Shown piece after piece: positions 33,098 through 42,185 of a DNA stretch of 64,000 nucleotides. The stretch comes from Prolixibacter sp. NT017. GTDB taxonomy: Bacteria > Bacteroidota > Bacteroidia > Bacteroidales > Prolixibacteraceae. Position numbers and translations under genes: made by a program. Every line of letters starts with the position of its first letter. Position 1 is the stretch's first letter. The notes under the pieces were generated by a model. It made no database searches. It was not told where the DNA came from and saw only the letters and a list, made by a program, of their open reading frames with translations. Location: contig NZ_BLAV01000001.1 in assembly GCF_009617875.1 (NCBI RefSeq), forward strand, positions 4,402,001-4,466,000, given 5' to 3'.

Positions 33098-34555
33098 TTA
33101 CAACTCTTTTCGCATACGGGCGACCGGAATGTCCATCTGTTCGCGGTATTTGGCAACAGTACGGCGTGCAATTGGGTAAGACTTCTGCTTCAGAATTTCG
33201 GCCAGAGCCTGATCGGTCAGAGGCTTTCGTTTGTCCTCTCCTTCAATGCACTCCTTTAGTATTTGCTTTATTTCCCGGGTAGAGACTTCCTCTCCCGTGT
33301 CTTTTTGCATCGATTCGGAAAAGAAATATTTAAGCGGGAAAATTCCAAAATGCGTTTGAATGTACTTGCTGTTCGAAACGCGCGAAACCGTTGAAATATC
33401 CAGGCCGGTTCTGTCGGCAATGTCTTTCAGGATCATCGGACGCATTTTGGTTTCATCGCCTTCCATGAAATATTCCTTCTGGTAGTCGATGATTTCGTTC
33501 ATAACCAGTAACAACGTTTGCTGTCGTTGGCGAATAGCGTCGATGAACCACTTGGCCGAATCGAGCTTTTGCTTCATGAACATGACCGTATCCTTGTCCT
33601 GACGGCTTAGGTTTTTCCGGTTTTCCTGGTAAGCTTTGAGCATATTGGCATAATGCCCGTTGATATGAAGATCAGGCACATTCCGCTGGTTCAGCGAAAG
33701 CTGTAATTCGCCATCCATCAACTCCAGAATGAAATCGGGGATGATGGATTGGTTTGTGCGATTAATTGTATTGCTAAACGAACTTCCCGGCTTCGGATTC
33801 AGCTTTAATATTTCATCGATGGCTCTTTTCAGCTCGTCTTCCGAAACGCCGAATTTCCGGGTAATCTTATCGTAATGCTTGCGCGTGAATTCGTCGAATG
33901 TGTCACGAAGAATCCGGGATGCCAGTTGTATTTCCGTTTTCGAGAGGTCTTTCCTCTCCATCTGCAAACGCAGACATTCCCGCAGGTTCCGTGCTCCTAC
34001 GCCCGGAGGTTCAAATTCCTGGATGACACGGAGAATGCGCAATAACTCGAACTCGTCGGTGGTGACATTCTGCATGAATGCCAAATCATCCATAATCGAC
34101 TCCAAATCGCGGCGCAAATAGCCGTCTTCGTCGATATTACCAATGATCTGCTCTGCCAGCACTAACTCGTGCTCCGAAAGATAAACCTCGCTCAATTGTT
34201 GCTCAACGTACTCGTGAAACGATGAACCGGATGAGAAAGGTATTTCGGTGAATTTGTCGTCCTTTGAATAATTCTGGGCCGTGTATTTGTACGACGGGTA
34301 ATCTTCGTCGTTCAGGTAGTCGTCTACCGAGAATTCATCATTGTCCTTATCTTCATTCGACTTCAGATCGTTGTCGTATTCCTCTTCCTGGTACTCGGAA
34401 TTATCATTGTCCATATCCAGTACCGGGTTTTCTTCCAGCTCTTTCTTGATGCGTTGCTCCAACTGCATCGTAGGAATCTCCAACAGCTTGATAACTTGTA
34501 TCTGCTGTGGAGAAAGCTTTTGCAGCAATTTCTGTTGAAGACTTAATTTTTGCAT
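33098..34555 (-). CDS. rpoN: RNA polymerase sigma-54 factor
   Basis: A 485-residue sigma factor that directs RNA polymerase to -24/-12 promoters and needs AAA+ enhancer-binding activators. Region I is the Gln/Leu-rich start (QKLSLQQKLLQKLSPQQIQVIKLLEIP), given here in part as LQQKLLQKLSPQQ. An acidic region II follows (about 45-100), then the core-binding domain (about 105-290), and the C-terminal RpoN box ARRTVAKYRE at about 461-470. Length is normal. A near-consensus -7 element lies at 34579-34586 on the minus strand. No activator gene is in the window. Confidence 0.96.
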   Translation of the reverse strand: MQKLSLQQKLLQKLSPQQIQVIKLLEIPTMQLEQRIKKELEENPVLDMDNDNSEYQEEEYDNDLKSNEDKDNDEFSVDDYLNDEDYPSYKYTAQNYSKDDKFTEIPFSSGSSFHEYVEQQLSEVYLSEHELVLAEQIIGNIDEDGYLRRDLESIMDDLAFMQNVTTDEFELLRILRVIQEFEPPGVGARNLRECLRLQMERKDLSKTEIQLASRILRDTFDEFTRKHYDKITRKFGVSEDELKRAIDEILKLNPKPGSSFSNTINRTNQSIIPDFILELMDGELQLSLNQRNVPDLHINGHYANMLKAYQENRKNLSRQDKDTVMFMKQKLDSAKWFIDAIRQRQQTLLLVMNEIIDYQKEYFMEGDETKMRPMILKDIADRTGLDISTVSRVSNSKYIQTHFGIFPLKYFFSESMQKDTGEEVSTREIKQILKECIEGEDKRKPLTDQALAEILKQKSYPIARRTVAKYREQMDIPVARMRKEL

Positions 34556-34617
34556 CTCTGGCTGATTTTAATCTGTCCGAAATTTATAAAATAAAGAACA
34601 AACTTCCGTGAAAATAA

Positions 34618-34647
34618 AACCCCGCTAATGCAATAATTAACGGGGTT
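34618..34647 (-). terminator. Terminator of asnS
   Basis: AACCCCG pairs with CGGGGTT, and inner TTAAT/ATTAA-like bases extend the stem; on the minus strand a T-rich tract follows. It lies 25 bp after the asnS stop and just before the rpoN promoter. Confidence 0.8.
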
Positions 34648-34672
34648 CGCGTATTTTATGTTTTTAACTTAA

Positions 34673-36112
34673 TTAAAATTCACAGTTTTTCGGCGTACGC
34701 GGGAATGGAATGACGTCGCGAATGTTACCCATTCCGGTTACGAATTGAACGAGACGTTCAAAGCCCAATCCGAATCCTGCGTGCTGGCATCCGCCAAAAC
34801 GACGGGTATCCAGGTACCACTGCATTTCGTCGGCCGGAATGTTCATTTCTGCCATGCGGCTTTCCAGCACCTCTAAGCGTTCTTCACGTTGCGAACCACC
34901 AATGATTTCACCAATCTGCGGGAAGAGAACATCCATGGCGGCAACTGTTTGATTATCGTCATTCATACGCATGTAGAATGCTTTGATTTCTTTCGGATAA
35001 TCGGTCAGGATGACAGGCTTCTGGAATTTCTTCTCTACCAGGTAGCGCTCGTGCTCACTCTGCAGGTCGGTTCCGAATCCTTCGATTGGATACTGGAATT
35101 TACCTTTCTTGTTCTGTTTCGAATTCTTCAGAATGTCGATGGCTTCGGTATACGTCAAACGAACAAATTCGTTGTCGGCCACAAACTTCAGCTTCTCGAT
35201 TAATTCCATCGAACGTTGGTCGGCCGGCTTATTCTTCTCTTCTTCCTGAAGCCGTTTGCTGAGGAACTGCAGGTCGTCCATGCAATTATCCAGCGCATAG
35301 CGGATGAGGTATTGCAGGAACTCTTCGGCCAAATCCATGTTATCGTTCAGGTCGAAGAAAGCAACTTCCGGCTCAATCATCCAGAACTCAGCGAGGTGAC
35401 GCGAAGTGTTGGAATTTTCGGCACGGAATGTAGGACCGAACGTGTAAATACGTGACATCGCCATAGCGAATAATTCGCCTTCCAACTGACCCGAAACTGT
35501 TAGATTGGTTGATTTTCCGAAGAAATCTTCGCTGTAATCAATTCCGCCATCTTCGGTTTTGGGAAGATCGTTCATGGGTAAAGTGGTTACCCGGAACATT
35601 TCGCCGGCTCCTTCAGCGTCAGAACTGGTGATAATCGGTGTATGAATATTGTAAAATCCACGTTCGTTGAAGAAGTTGTGGATAGCAAAAATCAATTTAT
35701 GCCGGATACGAAAAATGGCGCTGTAAGTTGCTGTACGTGGACGTAAGTGTGCTACATCGCGCAAAAATTCGAGCGTATGACGCTTGGGCTGAATCGGATA
35801 TTTATCCGGATCGGCTTTACCGATGATTTCAATTTTTTCAGCCTGTAGTTCAACCGACTGACCGCTTCCTGCCGACTCTACCAATTTTCCGATTGCAGCA
35901 ATGGCCGCGCCTGTATTAATGTGCTTCAGAATCTCTTCCGCAAAGTTTTCAGCATCAGCTACCACCTGCAAATTATTGATGGTTGAGCCGTCATTTAAAG
36001 CGATGAAACTTACATTTTTACTGCCGCGACGGGTTCTAACCCAACCTTTCACTGTAATTTCGGCGCCAACCTGGCCCGATTTCAGAATGTCAATAATTTG
36101 ATTCTTCTTCAT
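34673..36112 (-). CDS. asnS: Asparaginyl-tRNA synthetase
   Basis: A 479-residue class IIb synthetase that charges tRNA-Asn. An N-terminal OB-fold anticodon-binding domain (about 15-105; [23 protein letters not shown], seen as [10 protein letters not shown] and FIALNDGS) is followed by the catalytic domain with motif 2 ([25 protein letters not shown], seen as [16 protein letters not shown]) and motif 3 ([21 protein letters not shown]). The ERLV and GFGLG forms and the length match AsnRS rather than AspRS. A perfect minus-strand -7 element lies at 36148-36155. Confidence 0.97.
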   Translation of the reverse strand: MKKNQIIDILKSGQVGAEITVKGWVRTRRGSKNVSFIALNDGSTINNLQVVADAENFAEEILKHINTGAAIAAIGKLVESAGSGQSVELQAEKIEIIGKADPDKYPIQPKRHTLEFLRDVAHLRPRTATYSAIFRIRHKLIFAIHNFFNERGFYNIHTPIITSSDAEGAGEMFRVTTLPMNDLPKTEDGGIDYSEDFFGKSTNLTVSGQLEGELFAMAMSRIYTFGPTFRAENSNTSRHLAEFWMIEPEVAFFDLNDNMDLAEEFLQYLIRYALDNCMDDLQFLSKRLQEEEKNKPADQRSMELIEKLKFVADNEFVRLTYTEAIDILKNSKQNKKGKFQYPIEGFGTDLQSEHERYLVEKKFQKPVILTDYPKEIKAFYMRMNDDNQTVAAMDVLFPQIGEIIGGSQREERLEVLESRMAEMNIPADEMQWYLDTRRFGGCQHAGFGLGFERLVQFVTGMGNIRDVIPFPRTPKNCEF

Positions 36113-36147
36113 TTTAAAAATTTTTTATAGCTGATTGAACAGAACTA

Positions 36148-36155
36148 CAAAAGTA
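36148..36155 (-). promoter_or_regulatory. -7 promoter element of asnS
   Basis: Minus-strand TACTTTTG, exact match to TAnnTTTG, 36 bp upstream of the asnS ATG. Confidence 0.65.
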
Positions 36156-36256
36156 AGATTTTTGTCTTTTACAGGGTGACCTCAACTTTAAATCTTTTTA
36201 ATTGTCAGGGGACAGAGCGTTGGTAAATCTGCATAGCCGACTTTAATGTCTTTTTT

Positions 36257-36264
36257 TACCTTTG
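36257..36264 (+). promoter_or_regulatory. -7 promoter element of the 115-residue gene
   Basis: TACCTTTG, exact match to TAnnTTTG, 19 bp before the ATG at 36283. It overlaps an in-frame TTG at 36262, which rules that codon out as the start. Confidence 0.65.
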
Positions 36265-36282
36265 CAAAAAACAAGTAGTAAA

Positions 36283-36630
36283 ATGAGTGCACCGCAGAAT
36301 TGGAATGAGTTGTGTGACCGACTGAGTGATATGTTCGGGATGGATGTTGACCTGAATGGCGTATTGTACCTGGTGGGAGTTAGGGAGCGCGGATTGACTC
36401 TTCGGAAATTCACCAAATTTGAAAAATGGAGCCTGATCAATCTGGGCAGTTGCGTTTTATATAAAGAAATTGGCATGGTAGAAGAGTTGGGAACCGACCG
36501 GGACGGCTGGCCAATGTTCCGCGAAAAATCTCTTTTGACCAACTGGACAGAGGATAGAAAGCAGAAAACACTTCAGGATTGTGCTATTCGCTATTTCTCG
36601 AAAGTTTTTGAAGACAATCCCGCAGAATAA
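36283..36630 (+). CDS. Conserved small protein of unknown function
   Basis: A 115-residue cytoplasmic protein without signal peptide or transmembrane helix. I do not recognise a domain. It begins SAPQNWNELCDRLSDMFGM, contains a hydrophobic VLYLVGVRERGL strand-turn, and is acidic and amphipathic elsewhere. The start at ATG 36283 is chosen because it lies 19 bp downstream of a perfect -7 element; the mRNA leader would be only about a dozen bases. Its compact shape and housekeeping neighbourhood (next to asnS) suggest a widely conserved Bacteroidota protein, but no function can be given. Confidence 0.75.
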   Translation: MSAPQNWNELCDRLSDMFGMDVDLNGVLYLVGVRERGLTLRKFTKFEKWSLINLGSCVLYKEIGMVEELGTDRDGWPMFREKSLLTNWTEDRKQKTLQDCAIRYFSKVFEDNPAE

Positions 36631-36895
36631 TGTAATTGTTTTTTTTTGAAGTTAGAATTTGTGATTAGCGAAGAATGTTTGTTTCTCCTTTCGTTTGGAA
36701 TAATCAAATTTTAAGGATAATTTCGGGATAGAAAGACGGATAACCTCTGGATAAGAATACTTAAAAAAAAGTAATTAGCTATTAATTACTTTGTCCGGTA
36801 AATGCGAGAAGTGGTCTGAATGTGCATTGGTATTGCTGCGATAGTTACGGGGAAGAAGTTATCCACATTTGTTTGACTAGTTAATCGATAATTCC

Positions 36896-37297
36896 ATGGG
36901 CAGAAGAGAGGCCTCTTTAGCAAAACAAAGTCATCTGTTGCTGTTGGCGGCTTATTTATTTACCCTTTCCTTAGCCGTTGTGTTTGTGAATTGGGAAGCT
37001 ACACCTTATAATCCCGGATATGCCTGTATTCAAACCGTTGAAGTATTTTGCATTCTACTGTTCACATTCGTTTTAAGTGATTATCCCGCACGAAACTTTA
37101 TCAAACATGGTCTTTTCCAACTTTTGTTTCGCTTGTTGGTTCTTTTCGGCGCGTCGGTGCTAATCATTCGGTTGAATATTGAGTTTACACCCTACAACGT
37201 CGAGTTTGTTTTGTTTAGGGCTTTAAAAGTCTTCGCAACGCTTTCGCTGGCGATGATTATCCGCTTGGTTTTTATCCGGTATCAAATGAAGCGGTAA
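36896..37297 (+). CDS. Small integral membrane protein of unknown function
   Basis: A 133-residue protein with four predicted transmembrane helices: HLLLLAAYLFTLSLAVVFV, CIQTVEVFCILLFTFVL, LLFRLLVLFGASVLIIRL and LFRALKVFATLSLAMIIRL. The two helix pairs share a motif, TPYNPGYACIQTVEVF and TPYNVEFVLFRALKVF, so the protein looks like an internal duplication of a two-helix unit. No known family recognised. The preceding 265 bp (36631-36895) show no gene. It ends 1 bp before the convergent DUF255 gene. Confidence 0.72.
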   Translation: MGRREASLAKQSHLLLLAAYLFTLSLAVVFVNWEATPYNPGYACIQTVEVFCILLFTFVLSDYPARNFIKHGLFQLLFRLLVLFGASVLIIRLNIEFTPYNVEFVLFRALKVFATLSLAMIIRLVFIRYQMKR

Positions 37298-37298
37298 A

Positions 37299-39332
37299 CT
37301 ATTTTATCATCTCTAGTGCATCTGCAACTTCTTCTACCGGAAGTTGACATGCCTGATTGACACAGACATATATCCTTGTTTTATCTTCTTCCAATCGGTT
37401 TTTCAGAAGCGGCAATTCGCTACGTTCGTTTCCCAAACAAATGACTGTATTGGGCAGATAATGCTGATTAATTTCATCAGAGTGTTTAATTGCGTCTGGT
37501 CCAGAAATCGCTATTTCGTAATAGGGATTAGCCAGGTTGAGAAGTAGTCTTCCCCAGTTGGCAAACGCTCCCGGTATTTTCGTAAACAGCTTTTGATGTT
37601 GGAGCGCCATACGTGAAGCTGTGTCGATCCACTCTCTGTTTTCGAGCAAATGCCCCAAACGGAACAGCACATGCGCCATCACCGAATTGGCTGCCGGAAT
37701 TACGTTGTCATACGTTTCATACGAATTGGTGACAAAAGCCTGTTCTCCGCCCGGAGAATAGTAGAAAAGGTTGGCGTTTTCGTTATAGAATTTGTTGAAA
37801 CTGGTTTGAGTAAGCTGCTCTGCTCGTGTCAGCCAAATCGAATCGCCGGTCACTTCGAACAGCGAAATACTTGCTTCCGCCAGCATGGCGTAGTCATCCA
37901 GAAAACCATCAATGTTGCTGGTGCCGTTCTTATAATTCCGTAGTAGATTTCCTTCCGGCGAAAGCTGGTTTGTGAATAGGAATTCGCCGTTTTGCAAAGC
38001 GAGTTTTAGAAATTCCTTTTCTCCGAATGCCCGGTAAGCTTTGACCAGCCCGGATATCATCAGCGCATTCCAGGAAGTTAGTGTTTTATCGTCCAATCCC
38101 GGTCGTTCGCGTTGGCTTCTGGCTTCCACAAGCTTCGATTTCCAATTCTTTATTTTATCCTGTAAAACAGATAATTCAATATTCTTTTCCTTCGTAAATA
38201 GCTCATCACTTTCCGTCCGGAAAAGAATATAATTTCCATCCTCCCAATGACCTGTTTTATTGACATTGTAGTAGTCGGAAAAGAGCATGAAATCGTCTCC
38301 GATAATCTGCTTTAGTCCCTCTTTCGACCAAATATAATACCGGCCCTCCTCTCCTTCGCTGTCGGCATCGAGTGCCGAATAAAATGCCCCTTCCGGTGAA
38401 GTCATTTCGCGGCTGACAAATTCTACAGACTCGTAAACCACCTGCCGGTACAACTCTTTCCCCGTTTTTTGAAAAGCTTCGGCATATACGCCTATCAATT
38501 GCGCATTATCGTACAGCATTTTTTCGAAATGGGGTACCTTCCAGATTTCGTCTACCGAATAGCGGGCAAAACCTCCTCCTACCTGGTCGTAAATTCCACC
38601 AAACGCCATTTTTTGCAAAGTGTTTTCGAACTGGCGAAGAACTTCTTCGTTTCGCAACAGATGAGAAGCCTGCAACTGAAAGCTAAGGTTAACCGGCATC
38701 GGGAATTTGGGTGCTCCTTTGCTCCCTCCGTATTCGTGGTCAATATCGTCGACAACGTTTTTCAGGACCGCACTCCATTCTTTTTTCGTGAACGTTTCTT
38801 TGTCTGACGGTTCTGAAGCCAGCGACGTCTGAATAATGCCCTGATTGAGTTGCTCGGCGTATTCAACTGTTTTCTGCCGGTTATCGCGATAAAATCCAGC
38901 AATAGTATTGAGGTAGTGCGTCCATTGTTCTTTCGGGAAGTAGGTGCCTCCCCAAATGGGACGTCCATCGGGAAGAGCGATACAGTTTAACGGCCAACCT
39001 CCTTGCCGCGTTAGCAACTGAACAGCTGTCATGTAGATCTTATCAATGTCAGGACGTTCTTCCCTGTCTACCTTGATGCATACATAGTTACGGTTCATCA
39101 ATTCCGCGACTTCGGTGTCTTCGAAACTTTCGTGCTCCATCACATGGCACCAGTGGCAAGCTGAATAACCAATGCTAATCAGGAGCAGCTTGTTTTCCGA
39201 TTTGGCTTTTTCCAACGCTTTATCACCCCACGGATACCAGTCAACCGGATTGTGAGCATGTTGTAGCAGATATGGACTGGTTTCATTGATGAGTTCGTTG
39301 CTGAATTCAGGTTGGCTTGAATCGGTTTTCAT
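37299..39332 (-). CDS. Thioredoxin-domain protein of the DUF255 (YyaL/SPATA20) family
   Basis: A 677-residue protein. The N-terminal thioredoxin-like DUF255 domain (about 10-170) holds the family hallmark [13 protein letters not shown] and the redox motif [13 protein letters not shown] with CxxC. The rest (about 200-670) is an alpha/alpha six-barrel like N-acylglucosamine epimerases, including [13 protein letters not shown] and [12 protein letters not shown], also family hallmarks. No signal peptide, so cytoplasmic. The function of the family is poorly defined; redox-linked sugar or protein modification has been proposed. Length is normal. Confidence 0.93.
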   Translation of the reverse strand: MKTDSSQPEFSNELINETSPYLLQHAHNPVDWYPWGDKALEKAKSENKLLLISIGYSACHWCHVMEHESFEDTEVAELMNRNYVCIKVDREERPDIDKIYMTAVQLLTRQGGWPLNCIALPDGRPIWGGTYFPKEQWTHYLNTIAGFYRDNRQKTVEYAEQLNQGIIQTSLASEPSDKETFTKKEWSAVLKNVVDDIDHEYGGSKGAPKFPMPVNLSFQLQASHLLRNEEVLRQFENTLQKMAFGGIYDQVGGGFARYSVDEIWKVPHFEKMLYDNAQLIGVYAEAFQKTGKELYRQVVYESVEFVSREMTSPEGAFYSALDADSEGEEGRYYIWSKEGLKQIIGDDFMLFSDYYNVNKTGHWEDGNYILFRTESDELFTKEKNIELSVLQDKIKNWKSKLVEARSQRERPGLDDKTLTSWNALMISGLVKAYRAFGEKEFLKLALQNGEFLFTNQLSPEGNLLRNYKNGTSNIDGFLDDYAMLAEASISLFEVTGDSIWLTRAEQLTQTSFNKFYNENANLFYYSPGGEQAFVTNSYETYDNVIPAANSVMAHVLFRLGHLLENREWIDTASRMALQHQKLFTKIPGAFANWGRLLLNLANPYYEIAISGPDAIKHSDEINQHYLPNTVICLGNERSELPLLKNRLEEDKTRIYVCVNQACQLPVEEVADALEMIK

Positions 39333-39424
39333 TTTCCTCCTCCACTAAGTTTTTTTACATCGCCGTTTTTATCAAACGAAATGGCGGTTAATAAGTTTAT
39401 TTTTTCCGAAGGCAAAAAGGCATA

Positions 39425-39440
39425 ATACCCCAATTGGTAT
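39425..39440. promoter_or_regulatory. Palindrome upstream of the small HTH gene
   Basis: ATACC-CCAATT-GGTAT, a near-perfect 16-bp palindrome with an AATT core, 73 bp before the HTH start codon. Candidate operator for autoregulation. Confidence 0.4.
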
Positions 39441-39513
39441 GGCATCATACTTGCATTATCCTTTACCATTTTGTAAAATTGTTAGTCTGTAACCTGAGTA
39501 ACTGGATGAGCTA

Positions 39514-39738
39514 ATGAAAATGGTTGATGTGCTTGAGCGGATGGAAGAATCCATTCACCAAGCTAGTACAGGAGCGCCCGATGAATTTGCAAGACGTTTG
39601 GGGATTTCCACCCGCACGCTTTATAATTATTTGCATTTTCTTCGTGACAGAGGAGCACCAATAGAATATAGCCGTGTCCGGGAAACCTATTATTATAAAT
39701 ATCCCGGAAAAATGATGATCAAGTTTGAGCCCGAATAA
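39514..39738 (+). CDS. Small HTH DNA-binding protein
   Basis: A 74-residue protein consisting almost only of a helix-turn-helix: SIHQASTGAPDEFARRLGISTRTLYNYLHFLRDRGAPIEY, seen as DEFARRLGISTRTLYNYLHF with the wing RDRGAPIEYSR. It resembles the HTH_11/DeoR-type N-terminal domain without any ligand domain. It is probably a local repressor; a palindrome lies 73 bp upstream. A terminator hairpin overlaps the stop codon, so the mRNA is monocistronic. The neighbouring unit to the right is a probable structured RNA, a possible target, but that is speculation. Confidence 0.82.
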   Translation: MKMVDVLERMEESIHQASTGAPDEFARRLGISTRTLYNYLHFLRDRGAPIEYSRVRETYYYKYPGKMMIKFEPE

Positions 39739-39749
39739 CGGGCTTTTTT
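39728..39749 (+). terminator. Terminator overlapping the HTH stop codon
   Basis: AGCCCG-AATAA-CGGGCT followed by six T in total; the TAA stop (39736-39738) lies in the loop. Confidence 0.85.
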
Positions 39750-39816
39750 CGTTTGTTAAAAATCGTTAAAGTTTATAAAATCCAGATTACTGCAACTGAC
39801 TTGCAGTGTACTGACC

Positions 39817-39824
39817 TATATTTG
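39817..39824 (+). promoter_or_regulatory. -7 promoter element of the candidate RNA
   Basis: TATATTTG, exact match to TAnnTTTG; transcription would begin near 39831. Confidence 0.6.
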
Positions 39825-39830
39825 CGATGG

Positions 39831-40120
39831 CCGGATACCCGGTTTGTGTGATAGTAAGTATTAAATTTTTTCTTTTGAGTTTAGGTGGTTATCTGCCCTG
39901 TTTCCCGGGGCAGTTAACTTTATTCTTTTTCCGAAAGCACGTATTGGTATAAATCGACAAGGAATCAGGTCAGAATTGAGCTGATGCCGGAATACCAGCG
40001 GAAAGAGAATTGAGAGAAAAGTGTGTGAGCTATCTAAGATATTATCATCATAGATGATTGTATTGATTAGGTAGTCGTAAAGCCAAAGCGGGGAAGAGTG
40101 GTTGCTTCCCCGCTTGTTAC
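39831..40120 (+). ncRNA. Candidate structured non-coding RNA, about 290 nt
   Basis: No convincing protein is encoded, but the stretch folds well and is bracketed by a promoter and a terminator. Helices seen: 39893-39898 with 39908-39913 (CTGCCC/GGGCAG, extended by GTTA/TAAC); a long rod with 39922-39933 pairing with 39999-40010 (12 bp), then 39944-39950 with 39992-39998, then 39961-39968 with 39981-39988; 40030-40037 with 40067-40074 (8 bp) enclosing 40044-40049/40053-40058; and the final hairpin 40086-40115. On the 3' side helices two and one are contiguous, with a 10-nt bulge (39934-39943) on the 5' side. I saw none of the conserved sequences of RNase P RNA, tmRNA or SRP RNA. A divergent 6S-like RNA remains possible. 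Confidence 0.6.
40086..40115 (+). terminator. Strong hairpin ending the candidate RNA
   Basis: Perfect 11-bp stem AAGCGGGGAAG/CTTCCCCGCTT with an 8-nt loop. On the plus strand it is followed by GTTACTTTTACC; on the minus strand there is no T run, so termination of the plus-strand RNA is favoured, although it could also protect the 3' end of the convergent reductase mRNA. Confidence 0.7.
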
Positions 40121-40192
40121 TTTTACCAAAAGGCCAACAGCAACTCCAAAAGAAAAAATCGAAATCATACCGTCAGCTATCTAATTCATTAT

Positions 40193-41182
40193 CTATTTCA
40201 GAATCTTCTCAATTTCATTCAGTTCAGATTCACTAAATGACAGATTCTTCAACGCCGATAGATTGTTCTGCAGCTGTTTTACCGAACTGGAACCAATCAG
40301 TACGGAAGTTGTTCTTGGGTCACGCAGTAACCAGGCTATAGCCATCTGTGCCAACGACTGGCCGCGTTGCTCTGCCAGTTGGTTTAGTTTTCTCACTTTT
40401 TCCAATGCCGGTTCTACCGCATCTTTTTGCAAGAATCCCCACGATTTAGCTGCACGGGAATCTTCCGGTATACCGTGAAGATAGCGATCGGTTAAAAGTC
40501 CCTGGGCTAATGGAGAAAAGGCGATCAAACCGATTCCTTCTTCTTCCAGTGTATCAGTGAGCCCATCTTCAACCCAACGTTCGAACATGGAATACTTTGC
40601 CTGGTGAATCAGGCAGGGCGTTCCCAGTTCCTCCAGAATCCGGGATGCTTCTTTGGTGGCTTCTTTTGGGTAATTGGAGATGCCGGCATACAATGCTTTT
40701 CCTGAACGAACGGCATAATCGAGTGCGCCCATAGTTTCTTCCAGCGGTGTTTCCGGGTCGAAGCGGTGCGAATAGAAAATATCGACGTAGTCCAAATCCA
40801 TCCGTTTCAGGCTTTGATCCAAACTGGAGAGAACATATTTGCGCGATCCCCATTCCCCGTAAGGGCCATCCCACATCAGGTAACCGGCTTTGGTTGAAAT
40901 AATCAGTTCATCCCGATAGGGCATGAAATCTTTTTTCATGATGACTCCGAAGTTCTCTTCGGCTGAGCCGGGAGGAGGGCCATAATTGTTGGCCAAATCG
41001 AAGTGTGTTACACCGTGGTCGAAAGCGTAGCGCAACATGGCGCGGCCGTTTTCCATCACGTCTACTCCGCCGAAGTTGTGCCAAAGTCCCAGCGATATAG
41101 CAGGAAGTTTCAGTCCACTTCGTCCGCAACGGTTGTACGGAATTTTGCTGTCGTATCGATCGGATGCCGGTAAATAGTTCAT
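40193..41182 (-). CDS. yghZ: Aldo/keto reductase, L-glyceraldehyde 3-phosphate reductase type
   Basis: A 329-residue AKR14-like enzyme. It resembles E. coli YghZ (Gpr) closely along its length: YRYCGKSGL-like YNRCGRSGLKLPAISLGLWHN at the N-terminus, FDLANNYGPPPGSAEENFG, ISTKAGYLMWDGPYG, SLDQSLKRMDLDYVDIFYSH, and SPLAQGLLTDRYL. The catalytic tetrad Asp-Tyr-Lys-His is present in FDLANNY, STKAG and YSHR. It reduces aldehydes such as L-glyceraldehyde 3-phosphate or methylglyoxal with NADPH, in the cytoplasm. It is slightly shorter at the C-terminus than YghZ (346). A near-consensus -7 element lies at 41210-41217 on the minus strand. It stands alone. Confidence 0.92.
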   Translation of the reverse strand: MNYLPASDRYDSKIPYNRCGRSGLKLPAISLGLWHNFGGVDVMENGRAMLRYAFDHGVTHFDLANNYGPPPGSAEENFGVIMKKDFMPYRDELIISTKAGYLMWDGPYGEWGSRKYVLSSLDQSLKRMDLDYVDIFYSHRFDPETPLEETMGALDYAVRSGKALYAGISNYPKEATKEASRILEELGTPCLIHQAKYSMFERWVEDGLTDTLEEEGIGLIAFSPLAQGLLTDRYLHGIPEDSRAAKSWGFLQKDAVEPALEKVRKLNQLAEQRGQSLAQMAIAWLLRDPRTTSVLIGSSSVKQLQNNLSALKNLSFSESELNEIEKILK

Positions 41183-41392
41183 TTCATTTTTGTTTTGCGA
41201 TTAGTTGGTTAAAGGTATAAAGAACTGCGCTAAAATTGCAAGACGTCAAGTGGACAGTAAACCAGAGCATGTTATGGATTTCGTTGTGGCTTTTGGTTGG
41301 ATGCAAAAGATGAGGAAAGCCCGGATTGAATGGTTTTAACTGTTCCGGTAACTCCCTTTGATTTTCGTATTTTAGCCTAAATTTTCGAAGAT

Positions 41393-42013
41393 ATGGGAAA
41401 ACAAAACTGGAAACCGGGAAACATGGTTTATCCGTTGCCGGCTGCCTTGGTCAGCTGCGGACATACCCCGGAAGAATACAACCTGATTACGATTGCCTGG
41501 ACCGGAACCATCTGTTCCGATCCGCCCATGTGTTACATCTCGGTTCGCCCGGGAAGACATTCCTACGATATCATCAAACGTACCGGCGAATTTGTTATTA
41601 ACCTGACGACGGAAGAAATGGCCAATGTGACTGACTGGTGCGGTGTGCGCTCGGGCCGTGATTACGACAAGTTCAAAGAGACCGGATTAACGCCTGCCGA
41701 GGCATCGGTGGTCAAATGTCCGATTGTTGAGGAAGCGCCGGTGAGCATCGAGTGCCGGGTGACCGAAATCAAACCACTTGGCAGCCACGACATGTTTATG
41801 GCAGAAGTGGTGAACGTGATTGCTGACGATCGGTATATCGACCCGGAAACTAATGCGTTCAGCCTGATTCGCTCCAAACCGATTGCTTACTCGCATGGTC
41901 ATTATTACTCACTAGGGAAAGAAGTAGGACGGTTTGGCTACAGCGTGATGAAGCCGAAAACGAAAAAACGCCTGGCCCGGCAGAAGGGAAAATCAGGCGG
42001 CGGGAAGAAGTAA
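41393..42013 (+). CDS. Flavin reductase-like FMN-binding protein
   Basis: A 206-residue protein of the flavin reductase-like family, a split-barrel FMN-binding fold. Family hallmarks: PLPAALVSCG near the N-terminus, NLITIAWTGTICSDPPMCYISVRPGRHSYD, seen as ITIAWTGTICSDPPMCYIS and RPGRHSYDII, and GEFVINLTTEEM. The C-terminal tail is strongly basic (KPKTKKRLARQKGKSGGGKK), which may bind nucleic acid or be a family quirk. Probably cytoplasmic; substrate unknown. Monocistronic by position. Confidence 0.9.
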   Translation: MGKQNWKPGNMVYPLPAALVSCGHTPEEYNLITIAWTGTICSDPPMCYISVRPGRHSYDIIKRTGEFVINLTTEEMANVTDWCGVRSGRDYDKFKETGLTPAEASVVKCPIVEEAPVSIECRVTEIKPLGSHDMFMAEVVNVIADDRYIDPETNAFSLIRSKPIAYSHGHYYSLGKEVGRFGYSVMKPKTKKRLARQKGKSGGGKK

Positions 42014-42185
42014 TTCTCAGAAAAATCTTTCATTTAAACTATTCCCTAGTCCTTCTGTTACTATGAAATTGCATCCGGTTAATGATTTTTAATCAGGATG
42101 TTTGGTTGTTCATGTAATAAAAAAGACGTTATGAAGACTTAAAAGGAAAAATAATAATAACCAGAGTAACTAACCATTTTTAATC

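Noticed and set aside
39827..39952. Short frame (ATG 39827) across the 5' part of the RNA candidate
   Set aside because: The ATG lies 3 bp after the -7 element, upstream of the expected transcription start, and the frame crosses the hairpins without protein-like features.
39831..40120. RNase P RNA, tmRNA or SRP RNA
   Set aside because: None of the conserved core sequences of these RNAs, as I know them, is present; length alone is not enough.
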